A DNA stretch of 27,902 nt from Oceanococcus sp051252075 (GTDB lineage Bacteria; Pseudomonadota; Gammaproteobacteria; Nevskiales; Oceanococcaceae): the NCBI GenBank assembly GCA_051252075.1, contig JBPOFU010000035.1, forward strand, positions 1-27,902, in the 5' to 3' direction. How positions within the stretch are numbered: position 1 is the stretch's first letter; each line of letters starts with the position of its first letter. The translations under genes were made by a program, and so were the position numbers. Shown piece after piece: positions 7,991 to 15,821 of this stretch. The notes beneath the pieces are model-generated. The model worked only from the letters and a program-made list of their open reading frames with translations, had not been told where the DNA came from and did not search any database.

Positions 7991-9817
7991 TCAGAATACC
8001 GCAGAGAGTTGCTGCATGGTCTTTAACAAGCCGGGTGGATCCAAAATCAAGGCGACACGCCCATCACCGGTCACTGTGGCTCCGGAGAAACCCGCCAAAT
8101 CTGTGAGCGGTGGCCCCAAGGGCTTAATCACCACTTCTTCCCTGCCAATAACGCTGTCAACTACCACGCCGAAATGCTCAGTACCACTGCGTAAAAGCAC
8201 CATATGCGCCGTCTCAGGCAGCTCTTGATATTCGTCACACCAACAGCCAAGTAGCAAGACAGGGATCGGCTCATCTGCCAGCAAATAAACACGCCGACCA
8301 TCGACTTGGCTGTATTGAGCCGCATCGAACATGAGCACATCTTCAACACTGGATAGCGGCACAGAAAAAATGCGCTGCCCCGCACGCACCATCAAGCTGG
8401 CCATGATGGCCAAGGTCAACGGCAAGCGCAGTTCCATTGTCGTGCCCACACCCAATTCCGATTCAATATGAATCCGTCCATTGAGCTGATCGATGCGCGT
8501 CTTCACAACGTCCATGCCGACACCACGACCGGACACATCGGACACTTCATCGCGAGTAGAAAATCCCGGCATAAATATAATTCGGCAGCAATCTGCGGTA
8601 TCCATGCGTGCAGCTTCATCGTGCCCCAAAATGCCACGCTCGATAGCTTTAGCCCGCAAACGATTAGGATCCATACCAGCACCGTCGTCAACGATGCTGA
8701 TTACAATGTCATCACCTTCCTGGCAGGCCGATAGCGTCACTGTGCCCTGCTCTGGTTTGCCCGCCGCCTTACGCTGTTCCGGCGTCTCAATGCCGTGATC
8801 CACCGAATTACGTACCAAATGAATCAGCGGATCGGCCAAAGCCTCGACTAAATTCTTATCAAGCTCGGTGTCTTCGCCTTTTAACACCAGCTGTATGTCT
8901 TTGCTCAAAGTACGTGCCAGGTCGCGCACTATACGTGGAAAGCGTGCGAACACTTTGCGTATGGCCTGCATGCGAATTTTCATGACCGCGGACTGAAGTT
9001 CTGCGGTGACGCGATCGATGCGGGCGGACACTTTTACGGTTTCTTCTATAGGACCATCGCCAGCCAAATGGCGGCTAAGTGATTTCAGTTGATTGCGCGC
9101 CAAAACCAGCTCGCCAACCAAATTCATGACCGCATCTAGGCGCGAAGTTTCGACCCGTATCGACGCTTCCACAGTTGGTTTATCTGATTTGGTGGCCGCT
9201 GGCTTTGCCGCGGATTTAGTCGCGACTTCAGCATGGCTTTCTACCTCATCCGCATCGGCTGGCTTGTCTTCTGCAGCTTCCGCCTGTGCTTCTTGAGGCT
9301 TGGCCTCTTCTAGCGGTTTTTCTGCCTGCACCCCGTGCATTTGATCCAGCAACGCATCCAAGTCAAGATCATCAAGATTGTCGGTATCAATCTGCGTAGC
9401 CGCCTCTTTCGGAGCTGACTCAACTGGTTTTGCAGCCTCCTTTTTCGCTGCCAATCGCGCCAAAGTCGCCAACAGTGCCGGCTCGGCCTCTGGCGGTTCC
9501 TCGCCTGAACACAAAGCCGCATGCTGGGTCTGCAAATGATCGACCGCGGCCGATAGCGCATCCACCATCTCGGCATCAAGGCTCAAGGAATTGTTGCGTA
9601 AGCCATTACACAGGTCTTCTGACACATGACACAGCTTGACCAAGGCTTCCAATTCGAGAAACCCGGCGCCACCTTTCACCGTGTGAAAACAACGAAATAC
9701 CGCATTGAGCAAGTCGCTGTCTTGAGGGTTGGCTTCCAAATCTATGATTTGTTGCCCCAGATTGGAGATGAGCTCTTCGCTCTCGATCAAAAAATCACTG
9801 AGGATCTCGTCATCCAC
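7991..9817 (-). CDS. cheA: Chemotaxis histidine kinase CheA
   Basis: The cytosolic kinase of the chemotaxis array (608 residues). It autophosphorylates in response to receptors and passes phosphate to CheY. Domains: P1 Hpt (1 to about 105) with phospho-acceptor H45 in CFHTVKGG; an acidic/alanine-rich linker (about 105-215); P3 dimerisation (about 217-285, ETSRLDAVMNLVGELV); P4 ATPase (about 290-465) with an N box around VRNSVDHG (335-342), DDGAGMD at 377-383 and GFSTRDEVSDVSGRGVGMD; and P5 CheW-like (about 470-605). A folded P2 domain is not recognisable; the linker holds only a short DDLDLDALLDQM segment (149-160). The start is GTG at 9817, with AGGGA 8 nt upstream, 3 bp after the cheZ stop. 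It is the last gene of the operon. Confidence 0.96.
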   Translation of the reverse strand: MDDEILSDFLIESEELISNLGQQIIDLEANPQDSDLLNAVFRCFHTVKGGAGFLELEALVKLCHVSEDLCNGLRNNSLSLDAEMVDALSAAVDHLQTQHAALCSGEEPPEAEPALLATLARLAAKKEAAKPVESAPKEAATQIDTDNLDDLDLDALLDQMHGVQAEKPLEEAKPQEAQAEAAEDKPADADEVESHAEVATKSAAKPAATKSDKPTVEASIRVETSRLDAVMNLVGELVLARNQLKSLSRHLAGDGPIEETVKVSARIDRVTAELQSAVMKIRMQAIRKVFARFPRIVRDLARTLSKDIQLVLKGEDTELDKNLVEALADPLIHLVRNSVDHGIETPEQRKAAGKPEQGTVTLSACQEGDDIVISIVDDGAGMDPNRLRAKAIERGILGHDEAARMDTADCCRIIFMPGFSTRDEVSDVSGRGVGMDVVKTRIDQLNGRIHIESELGVGTTMELRLPLTLAIMASLMVRAGQRIFSVPLSSVEDVLMFDAAQYSQVDGRRVYLLADEPIPVLLLGCWCDEYQELPETAHMVLLRSGTEHFGVVVDSVIGREEVVIKPLGPPLTDLAGFSGATVTGDGRVALILDPPGLLKTMQQLSAVF

Positions 9818-9820
9818 GAT

Positions 9821-10462
9821 TTAAATCCCTAAGTCGGCCAACAGGGCATCAGCGTCATCTTGTGACGCAGCCGCTTTTTCGTCCGTTCGCCCAGCGGCGG
9901 GCCCAAGGAGCTCGCCATCTTCCGGCTTGATCAAAGTCACGGGTTTAACCCCGGCCAAGGCCAGCATTTCACGCAAAGTGCCATCCAGATTGCCCACCAT
10001 CGTGGTAACACGACGGATAATTTGTCCCGACAAATCTTGATACGACTGCGCCTCGTACAGCGACGACATGTTTTTCCGCAAACTTGCTGTGTGCTGCTCT
10101 AACAATTTGGCCGATTCTGGCGGTAACTGCTGAGCAAGAGCCTGCAGCTGAATCACGTGATCACGTGAATCTTCCACCAAATCCAAAGTTCTGGTCGTCG
10201 CCTTTTCGGTGAGCTCCATCACCGCATCCAAACGTGAACAGGCATCCGGAATCTCTGCTGCTGCAGTAGCCAGTCGACTGTCCAGCTGTAGCGCTCGCAT
10301 CTCGGAGTACAGATCGCGCGCCATCTTTCGTATACCTTCTGCGAAAGCGGCGGTTTTGGCCTCATCCAAATCGCGCAAACCGTTTTCGACTCCAGACCAA
10401 TCACCGTCACGAGCAGCATCGTGCAGTGCGCCCAAGCGCTCAGCCAGTTGCGTCCGATCCAT
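9821..10462 (-). CDS. cheZ: CheY-P phosphatase CheZ
   Basis: The 213-residue product dephosphorylates CheY-P and so ends the switching signal at the flagellar motor. The catalytic helix reads SYQDLSGQIIRRV, with D143 and Q147 at the same numbers as the E. coli catalytic pair. The C-terminal peptide DDADALLADLGI matches the CheY-docking tail of CheZ, separated from the core by a flexible segment rich in alanine, aspartate and glutamine. The rest is predicted as a long helical hairpin. The ATG at 10462 lies 1 bp after the cheY stop, and cheA begins 3 bp after the cheZ stop. Length and motifs are typical of the family. Confidence 0.95.
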   Translation of the reverse strand: MDRTQLAERLGALHDAARDGDWSGVENGLRDLDEAKTAAFAEGIRKMARDLYSEMRALQLDSRLATAAAEIPDACSRLDAVMELTEKATTRTLDLVEDSRDHVIQLQALAQQLPPESAKLLEQHTASLRKNMSSLYEAQSYQDLSGQIIRRVTTMVGNLDGTLREMLALAGVKPVTLIKPEDGELLGPAAGRTDEKAAASQDDADALLADLGI

Positions 10463-10463
10463 G

Positions 10464-10856
10464 CTAAGCAGCAGCTTCCAAACGCTGAGTAATGCGATCG
10501 AGCTTTTCTTTCAGCGTTTCTGCGGTAAATGGTTTGATTACGTAACCACTGACGCCCGCTTGAGCGGCTTCAACGATTTGCGCTTTGTCTGCTTCCGCAG
10601 TGACCATCAACACCGGCAAATGAGCCAAAGACTCATCAGCGCGTATAGCCTTCAGCAAATCGATACCGGTCATGCCCGGCATATTCCAATCGGTGACAAC
10701 AAACTCGATGCCACCGCCTTTCAGAATCGGCAATGCGGTCTCACCGTCATCCGCTTCAACGGTATTGGAATAACCAAGATCTCCTAAGAGGTTTTTAACG
10801 ATGCGTCGCATGGTGGGGAAATCATCCACCACAAGAAATTTAGTGTTTTTGTCCAT
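10464..10856 (-). CDS. cheY: Chemotaxis response regulator CheY
   Basis: A single receiver domain of 130 residues that binds the flagellar switch (FliM) when phosphorylated. The acidic pocket D11/D12, phospho-acceptor D56 (VVTDWNMPGM), T86 (MVTAEA) and K108 (VIKPF) are all present. The segment TDWNMPGMTG is very typical of flagellar CheY. There is no output domain. The ATG at 10856 has AAGGAA 6 nt upstream, inside the 3' end of fliA, whose stop lies 3 bp before it. It sits between fliA and cheZ as in Pseudomonas and Vibrio, which supports a motor-directed CheY and not one of another pathway. Confidence 0.96.
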   Translation of the reverse strand: MDKNTKFLVVDDFPTMRRIVKNLLGDLGYSNTVEADDGETALPILKGGGIEFVVTDWNMPGMTGIDLLKAIRADESLAHLPVLMVTAEADKAQIVEAAQAGVSGYVIKPFTAETLKEKLDRITQRLEAAA

Positions 10857-10859
10857 TGC

Positions 10860-11600
10860 TTATTCCTTATCACTCATTCCGTGCCAATCTGACAACTTGC
10901 CCCTCAGCCGCAGATGCGCCCGACCTTGCAGTTGGCAGACCCGCGATTCACTAACGCCCAATACGGCGCCTATTTCTTTTAAATTCAATTCTTGTTCGTA
11001 ATACAGAGACAGCACCAATTGGTCGCGCTCAGGCAGAGTGCTAATCGCCTCGGCCAAGGACGAATTAAAGGCGGCCAATTCAACTTTTTGTTCCGGTTGG
11101 TCGCCTGAAACCGGCAAGCCCATACGCTCTTGTTCACCCTCTTCATCGCTGAAATCCAAAGGCAGTGCCTGGCAACGATTGGAATCGGATAGCAAGGCAC
11201 GCAACTCCGCCATGTCGATACCCATGCGCTGCGCCACTTCGGTTTCTCGTGCCGGGCGTCCAAATTCTTGTTCCAACAGACGCATGGTCTCGCTGGCTTC
11301 ACGCATTTTCCGGTGCACCGAACGCGGGGCCCAATCACCGCGCCGAAGCTCATCGATCATGGCGCCGCGTATGCGAAAACCCGCAAAGGTTTCAAAAGAA
11401 GCACCGGCGGTTTCATCGAAATTGGCCGCAGCTTCCAACAAGCCGATCATGCCGGCCTGTATCAAATCATCAACTTCCACAGAACCTGGCAAGCGGGCGC
11501 GTAAATGCAATGCAATACGCTTTACCAACGGCGCATGCTGCTCGACCATATCGTCCGCGCTGGGGCGAATAGGTGGCAGATAGGCAGCCACGGCACTCAT
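10860..11600 (-). CDS. fliA: Flagellar sigma factor FliA (sigma-28)
   Basis: The sigma factor for late flagellar genes (flagellin, motor and chemotaxis genes in many species). Started at the ATG at 11600 it has 246 residues, the usual FliA length, and overlaps the fleN stop as ATGA. A 24-residue longer frame from 11672 exists but lies wholly inside fleN and is not family-like. Visible regions: sigma region 2 with DDLIQAGMIGLLEAA and FETFAGFRIRGAMIDELRRGDWAPRSV (region 2.4/3.0, typical of FliA), region 3 with EFGRPARETEVAQRMGI, and region 4 with the helix-turn-helix LNLKEIGAVLGVSESRVCQL near the C-terminus. The anti-sigma factor FlgM is not in this window. Confidence 0.95.
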   Translation of the reverse strand: MSAVAAYLPPIRPSADDMVEQHAPLVKRIALHLRARLPGSVEVDDLIQAGMIGLLEAAANFDETAGASFETFAGFRIRGAMIDELRRGDWAPRSVHRKMREASETMRLLEQEFGRPARETEVAQRMGIDMAELRALLSDSNRCQALPLDFSDEEGEQERMGLPVSGDQPEQKVELAAFNSSLAEAISTLPERDQLVLSLYYEQELNLKEIGAVLGVSESRVCQLQGRAHLRLRGKLSDWHGMSDKE

Positions 11601-12460
11601 GAGGCTTGCGCCATCAACATACGGTCTAGGAAGAACTCCATGTGACCGCGAGGTTGTTCTGCAGCTCGCCAATTCGACACGTTTTTAGCCAAGTCGCGAA
11701 AGGCCAAACCGGCAGGGCTTCCCGGCCAAGCTTGGGCAACCAATTGCTGACGCTGTATCGCTTGGCGCAACCGTTCATCAAAGGGGACGCCACCAACATA
11801 TTCCAGATTGACGTTGAGAAAACGATCCGTCACTCGCAATAATTTCTCGAACAAGTGTTTGCCGTGGTTCGCATCGCGGCCCATATTCGACATGACTTGG
11901 AAGCGCGTCAGGTGGCGATCTCGCGCCAAAACCTTGATCAATGCGTAAGCATCAGTAATTGACGCCGGTTCGTCACAGACCACAACCAACACATGATCAG
12001 CAGCTTGAGCGAAAGTCAGTACATTGCCGGCGATACCCGCAGCACTATCAATAATGAGCGCGTCCAATGGCATTTCCAAGGCGCTCACAGCGTGGATCAA
12101 TCCGGCTTGTTCGGTCGTGCTCATCTCTGCCAAACGCACATTGCCGGATGCCGCAGGGATAATCATCATCCCTTGTGGACCGTACAAAATCGTATCCGCC
12201 AATTCACAGCGCCCATCCAAAACATGACCTAGATGAAAACGCGGTTGCAGCCCCATCAGTACATCAAGATTGGCCAATCCGAAATCAGCGTCTAACAACA
12301 GTACTTTGCGCCCACTTTTTTGTAAGGCAAAGGCCAAATTCGCAGACACATTGCTCTTGCCGACCCCACCTTTGCCACTGGCCACGGTAATGACCTGTGG
12401 TCGCGAAGCGGGGTCTCTTTTTTCCAGACTCGAGGCCTGGTTGTAATCAAGCACAGGCAC
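11597..12460 (-). CDS. fleN: Flagellar number regulator FleN (FlhG), MinD-type ATPase
   Basis: A ParA/MinD-family ATPase that limits polar flagellar number, in known systems by antagonising FleQ and by acting with FlhF. The deviant Walker A reads SGKGGVGKSN (28-37), and other motifs are LLLDADFGLANLDVLMG (about 54-70) and LIIDSAAGI. I chose GTG at 12460 (287 residues) because AGGAG lies 7 nt upstream (12468-12472) and this gives a family-like length. ATG codons at 12502 and 12481 are in frame but sit deeper inside flhF without such a site. The gene overlaps flhF by 14 bp and fliA by 4 bp. The N-terminal tail (DYNQASSLEKRD) resembles the short activating tail of FlhG, with one glutamine after DYN; that comparison is inference. 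Confidence 0.93.
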   Translation of the reverse strand: MPVLDYNQASSLEKRDPASRPQVITVASGKGGVGKSNVSANLAFALQKSGRKVLLLDADFGLANLDVLMGLQPRFHLGHVLDGRCELADTILYGPQGMMIIPAASGNVRLAEMSTTEQAGLIHAVSALEMPLDALIIDSAAGIAGNVLTFAQAADHVLVVVCDEPASITDAYALIKVLARDRHLTRFQVMSNMGRDANHGKHLFEKLLRVTDRFLNVNLEYVGGVPFDERLRQAIQRQQLVAQAWPGSPAGLAFRDLAKNVSNWRAAEQPRGHMEFFLDRMLMAQAS

Positions 12461-13643
12461 GCATCGACTCCTGCTGAGCATGGGCACCGGAACGCAAGGC
12501 ATCCAGTAATCGATCTATCAGTTGCGCGGCCTGTGCTTGGTGTAAGTCTTCCGGCACTTGCTGGCCGTCTGAGGTATAAATCAGCGGTAGCTTTTGGCCG
12601 GCAACAAAGGACAAGGCTTTGCCGAGCTGACTGGTTTCGTCCAGCTTGGTCATAACCAAACAATTCGGCGCGGCCGCGGCAAAACGACGGGCTTGCAAAC
12701 TCAAGTCCGCGACATTGGTTGCTGCTGACAAACACAGAGCGCGCTTCAATCCGGGCTGATGGCGCAAGCAATCAAACTGTTGATGCAAGCTTAGATCCCG
12801 GCCGCCGATGCCAGCGGTATCAATTAAAATAAGTTCGTTGGGCTGACGAGAACGCAGCACGTCAGACAACTCTTTTGCTGCCTGAATGCGTATCACTGGA
12901 GCAGAAAGGATGCGTGCATAAGCAGCCAATTGCTCTTGTGCACCGATACGGTACTCGTCGGTGCCAATGAACTGCACCGAGCCTTGTCCGTATTTCAATA
13001 CATGGCGCGCCGCCAATTTAGCCGCGGTGGTGGTTTTTCCCACACCGGTTGGGCCCAATAAGGCAATAGCGCCACCTTCACTCAAGACATCACCGCTAGG
13101 TGCGGGTATGCGCTGTGACAACAGACGTAACGCCGTTTGGCGCGCCGCTGAGGCCGAAAGCCCGGCATCTATGCGGTCAATAATTTCGTCGGCCAGAGAA
13201 CCGGCAATGCCCATTTTGATCAGCAGAGTATGCGCAGCCTGCCGGCCCGAACAGCTAGAGCGGCATTCTGTAGGCCCCAGATCTATGCGGCTTTGCAGCA
13301 TAGTCTGCAAGCTATCCATACGCTCTTCTAAAGCCTGAAAAGATGCCGATGACGCTTCATCTTTTACGGTGTATCGAGCGGCTCCCTCTTTGGATTGCGA
13401 CGCACCCTCAGCATCCACGCCGTAGCCAGATTCGGTAGACGCAAAGCCTGCGCGGTCACGCGCTGCTCCTGGAACTCGGCCAGCATGACGAATCAGGGAC
13501 TCGTCGTAATCCACTGCGGCAACCAACTCAATACCGTCCGCAGTTTCATGACTGGACAAAATGACGGCGTCCGGACCCTGTTCTTGTTGAACTGCGCGCA
13601 GCGCTGTGCGCATGTCGCGAGCTGCATAACGTTTTATTTTCAT
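12447..13643 (-). CDS. flhF: Flagellar placement GTPase FlhF
   Basis: An SRP-family GTPase that directs flagellar assembly to the cell pole (398 residues). The N-terminus MKIKRYAARDMRTALRAVQ is the standard FlhF opening of the B domain. It is followed by a variable charged linker and N domain (about 90-190). The G domain begins near residue 190, with Walker A GPTGVGKTTTAAKLA, a DEYRIGAQEQL motif (the SRP-type G2 region), LIDTAGIGGRD (G3) and MTKLDETSQLG (G4 and the following SRP motif). The ATG at 13643 is 15 bp after the flhA stop. It overlaps fleN, with which it acts antagonistically in polar flagellates. Cytosolic or membrane-associated. Confidence 0.96.
   Translation of the reverse strand: MKIKRYAARDMRTALRAVQQEQGPDAVILSSHETADGIELVAAVDYDESLIRHAGRVPGAARDRAGFASTESGYGVDAEGASQSKEGAARYTVKDEASSASFQALEERMDSLQTMLQSRIDLGPTECRSSCSGRQAAHTLLIKMGIAGSLADEIIDRIDAGLSASAARQTALRLLSQRIPAPSGDVLSEGGAIALLGPTGVGKTTTAAKLAARHVLKYGQGSVQFIGTDEYRIGAQEQLAAYARILSAPVIRIQAAKELSDVLRSRQPNELILIDTAGIGGRDLSLHQQFDCLRHQPGLKRALCLSAATNVADLSLQARRFAAAAPNCLVMTKLDETSQLGKALSFVAGQKLPLIYTSDGQQVPEDLHQAQAAQLIDRLLDALRSGAHAQQESMRACA
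12468..12472 (-). promoter_or_regulatory. Ribosome binding site deciding the fleN start
   Basis: AGGAG on the minus strand, 7 nt upstream of the GTG at 12460, inside the 3' end of flhF. The two upstream in-frame ATG codons (12502 and 12481) lie at or before this site, so the Shine-Dalgarno position favours the GTG. Confidence 0.6.
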
Positions 13644-13658
13644 TTAGACATCCCGCCT

Positions 13659-15737
13659 TCAAGCCAAAGAGCCGACAACGCGAATCCGTTGTTGCTCAGG
13701 CATTTCGTTGTAGGACAGCACGTGCAATGCCGGCAGTGCGCCGCGTAACAAGCGTGCTAACCAAGGGCGTAGCAAATCAGGGACTAGCAACACAGCGGGT
13801 TCACCGGCTTCTTGTCTGGCTTGCAAATTTTGACTGGCAGATTCATGCATGCGTTCAACCACCCCAGGCTCCATAACCTCGTTTCTGGCTGCATCCTGCA
13901 ACATCCGTTCCAAAGCCGGATCTAAGGTCATTACGGGTAGTTCTTCGATTTGTGGCGCAATGGATTCAAGGATTTGACGGCGCAATGCGCGGCGAGCAAC
14001 AGCGGTCAAATTCTCCACACTCGTTTCTGCCCCAGCCACATCGGACACCGCCTCCAAGATGCCGCGCAGGTTTTTAATGGGTATGCCTTCAGATAACAGG
14101 CTTTGGATGACTCGCACCAAGCTGGCCAGCGATAACTTCTTAGGAATAAGATCCTCAACCAAGCGCGGCGCCGTTTCTGCCAAACGGTCAACCAACTGCT
14201 GGGCCTCGTCGTGGCCAAAAATCTCATTCGCATGCTGTTGGATGAGATGGGATAAATGTGTGGCCATTACGCTGGCCAAATCAACCACGGTGTAGCCCTG
14301 CGCTTGTGCCGCGGAGCTATCCGCAGGATCTATCCACCAGGCATCCAAACCAAAGACTGGATCAGTGGTTTTTATGCCTTTCAATTCACCGACACTTTGC
14401 CCGGATGACAGGGCCAATGATTTGCCTTGCTGCAAGGTTACTCTGGCCAAGGTGCTGCCAAACAACAGCACTCGATATTCCGTCGGGGCCAACTCCAAGC
14501 GATCGCGAATATGCACCGCAGGCACCAAGAAACCCAATTCTTTAGTCAATTTGCGGCGCACCGCTTTAATGCGCGCCATCAAATCGCCACCCTGACGGGT
14601 GTCGACCAATGGAATCAGCCGATAGCCCAGTTCAAGCCCCAAGGGGTCTTCAGCCTCAACATCATGCCAACCCACATCGCTGGGTGCTGTTTCAGCCGGC
14701 TGTTCGTCAATGGCCTGACTTTGTTCCAGCTCCTTACGTTGCTGCTGCACTCGCCAATAGGCCAGTGCACCGCAAGCGGCTGCCAGCAATAGAAAAGCGG
14801 TATTTGGCATGCCAGGGATTACCCCCAGCAGCGTCAACATTCCGGCGGTCACAATCAGGGCACGTGGTGAACCGAACAATTGTCCGACGACTTGTTGGCT
14901 CACATTCTGAGCCTGCGACATACGCGTCACTAAAATGGCGACTGCTGTCGACAGCATCAAACCAGGCAATTGAGCAACTAAGCCATCACCAATGGTCAGC
15001 AGGCTGTAAGTCCGCCCAGCTTCGGCCAAATCCAAACCATGCTGGGCCATGCCGATGATCAAGCCGCCAATCAGGTTGATGAACAAAATCAACAAGCCCG
15101 CCAGCGCATCGCCACGCACGAATTTCGATGCACCATCCATAGAGCCGTAGAAATCGGCTTCATCGCGTACCTCGTCACGTCGTGCACGGGCTTCTTCGTT
15201 ACTCAGCAAGCCTGCATTGAGGTCGGCATCAATCGCCATTTGCTTGCCTGGCATAGCATCCAGGGTGAAGCGGGCTGACACTTCCGAGATGCGTTCTGCG
15301 CCCTTGGTGACCACGACAAAATTGATAATGGTCAGGATGGCGAATACCACCAAACCTACGGCGTAATTTCCGCCAATAACAAATTCACCAAAGGCCTCAA
15401 TGACGTTGCCGGCTGCCGCGGTACCCTCATGTCCGTTGAGCAAGACCACGCGCGTTGAGGCCACATTGAGCGATAAGCGCAATAAGGTGACAACCAGCAA
15501 AATGGTGGGAAAGACCGAAAATTCTAAGGGCCGGCTGACATACACCACAGCCAACAGAATGACGATGGATAGCGCGATATTGAAACTGAACATCAAGTCC
15601 AGCAACACCGGCGGCATGGGGATGACCATCATGCCCAGCAGCGTCAACAACATCACTGCCGCACCTAAGCCGGGCATTCTCAGCGCACGGCCAAACAACT
15701 TTAGAGGGTGAATATCCAGCACTAGCGTTAACCGCAA
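13659..15737 (-). CDS. flhA: Flagellar type III export gate protein FlhA
   Basis: A central integral-membrane component of the flagellar export apparatus (692 residues). About eight transmembrane helices lie in residues 25-330, including IPMPPVLLDLMFSFNIALSI, and the conserved FHIPEP-loop text AERISEVSARFTLDAMPGKQMAIDADLNAG follows; the large cytosolic domain (about 350-692) carries LVDTRQGGDLMARIKAVRR. The first codon is TTG at 15737, because TGA directly precedes it in frame; the next candidate starts are GTG at 15722 and ATG at 15677. The TTG fits the expected cytosolic N-terminus length and lies just below a sigma-54 promoter. flhB is not upstream in this window: a small membrane protein gene is. 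First gene of the flhA-flhF-fleN-fliA-cheYZA operon. Confidence 0.95.
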   Translation of the reverse strand: MRLTLVLDIHPLKLFGRALRMPGLGAAVMLLTLLGMMVIPMPPVLLDLMFSFNIALSIVILLAVVYVSRPLEFSVFPTILLVVTLLRLSLNVASTRVVLLNGHEGTAAAGNVIEAFGEFVIGGNYAVGLVVFAILTIINFVVVTKGAERISEVSARFTLDAMPGKQMAIDADLNAGLLSNEEARARRDEVRDEADFYGSMDGASKFVRGDALAGLLILFINLIGGLIIGMAQHGLDLAEAGRTYSLLTIGDGLVAQLPGLMLSTAVAILVTRMSQAQNVSQQVVGQLFGSPRALIVTAGMLTLLGVIPGMPNTAFLLLAAACGALAYWRVQQQRKELEQSQAIDEQPAETAPSDVGWHDVEAEDPLGLELGYRLIPLVDTRQGGDLMARIKAVRRKLTKELGFLVPAVHIRDRLELAPTEYRVLLFGSTLARVTLQQGKSLALSSGQSVGELKGIKTTDPVFGLDAWWIDPADSSAAQAQGYTVVDLASVMATHLSHLIQQHANEIFGHDEAQQLVDRLAETAPRLVEDLIPKKLSLASLVRVIQSLLSEGIPIKNLRGILEAVSDVAGAETSVENLTAVARRALRRQILESIAPQIEELPVMTLDPALERMLQDAARNEVMEPGVVERMHESASQNLQARQEAGEPAVLLVPDLLRPWLARLLRGALPALHVLSYNEMPEQQRIRVVGSLA

Positions 15738-15755
15738 TCAAACTCGGCTAGCACC

Positions 15756-15771
15756 TGCAAGCTGCGGGCCA
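15756..15771 (-). promoter_or_regulatory. Sigma-54 promoter of the flhA operon
   Basis: The minus strand reads TGGCCCGCAGCTTGCA, against the consensus TGGCACG-N4-TTGCA: one mismatch, with the invariant GG (-24) and GC (-12) at the correct 10-bp spacing. Predicted transcription start is about 15745, only 8 nt before the TTG start of flhA. Sigma-54 control of flhA is known in Pseudomonas and Vibrio (FleQ/FlrA class II genes), which supports the call. An enhancer site for the activator was not identified. Confidence 0.75.
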
Positions 15772-15784
15772 TGAGAATGGCCCG
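15765..15784. repeat. Perfect 8-bp hairpin overlapping the -24 element
   Basis: CGGGCCAT-GAGA-ATGGCCCG is a perfect 8-bp inverted repeat with a 4-nt loop (a GNRA-type loop on the + strand). One arm contains the TGGCCCG of the sigma-54 -24 element. No T-tract follows on either strand, so it does not look like a standard intrinsic terminator for the upstream 66-residue gene, though it could form in that transcript. Confidence 0.55.
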
Positions 15785-15821
15785 TGAAAACGGCCTATCA
15801 GTGCGTAAACATGCGCTAGCG

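Noticed and set aside
11601..11672. Upstream extension of fliA by 24 codons
   Set aside because: It lies inside fleN and is not FliA-like. The ATG at 11600 gives the standard length and an ATGA overlap with fleN.
12461..12502. Longer fleN start at ATG 12502 or 12481
   Set aside because: Both lie within flhF and at or upstream of the AGGAG that serves the GTG at 12460; the extra residues are Ser/Arg/Cys-rich and not family-like.
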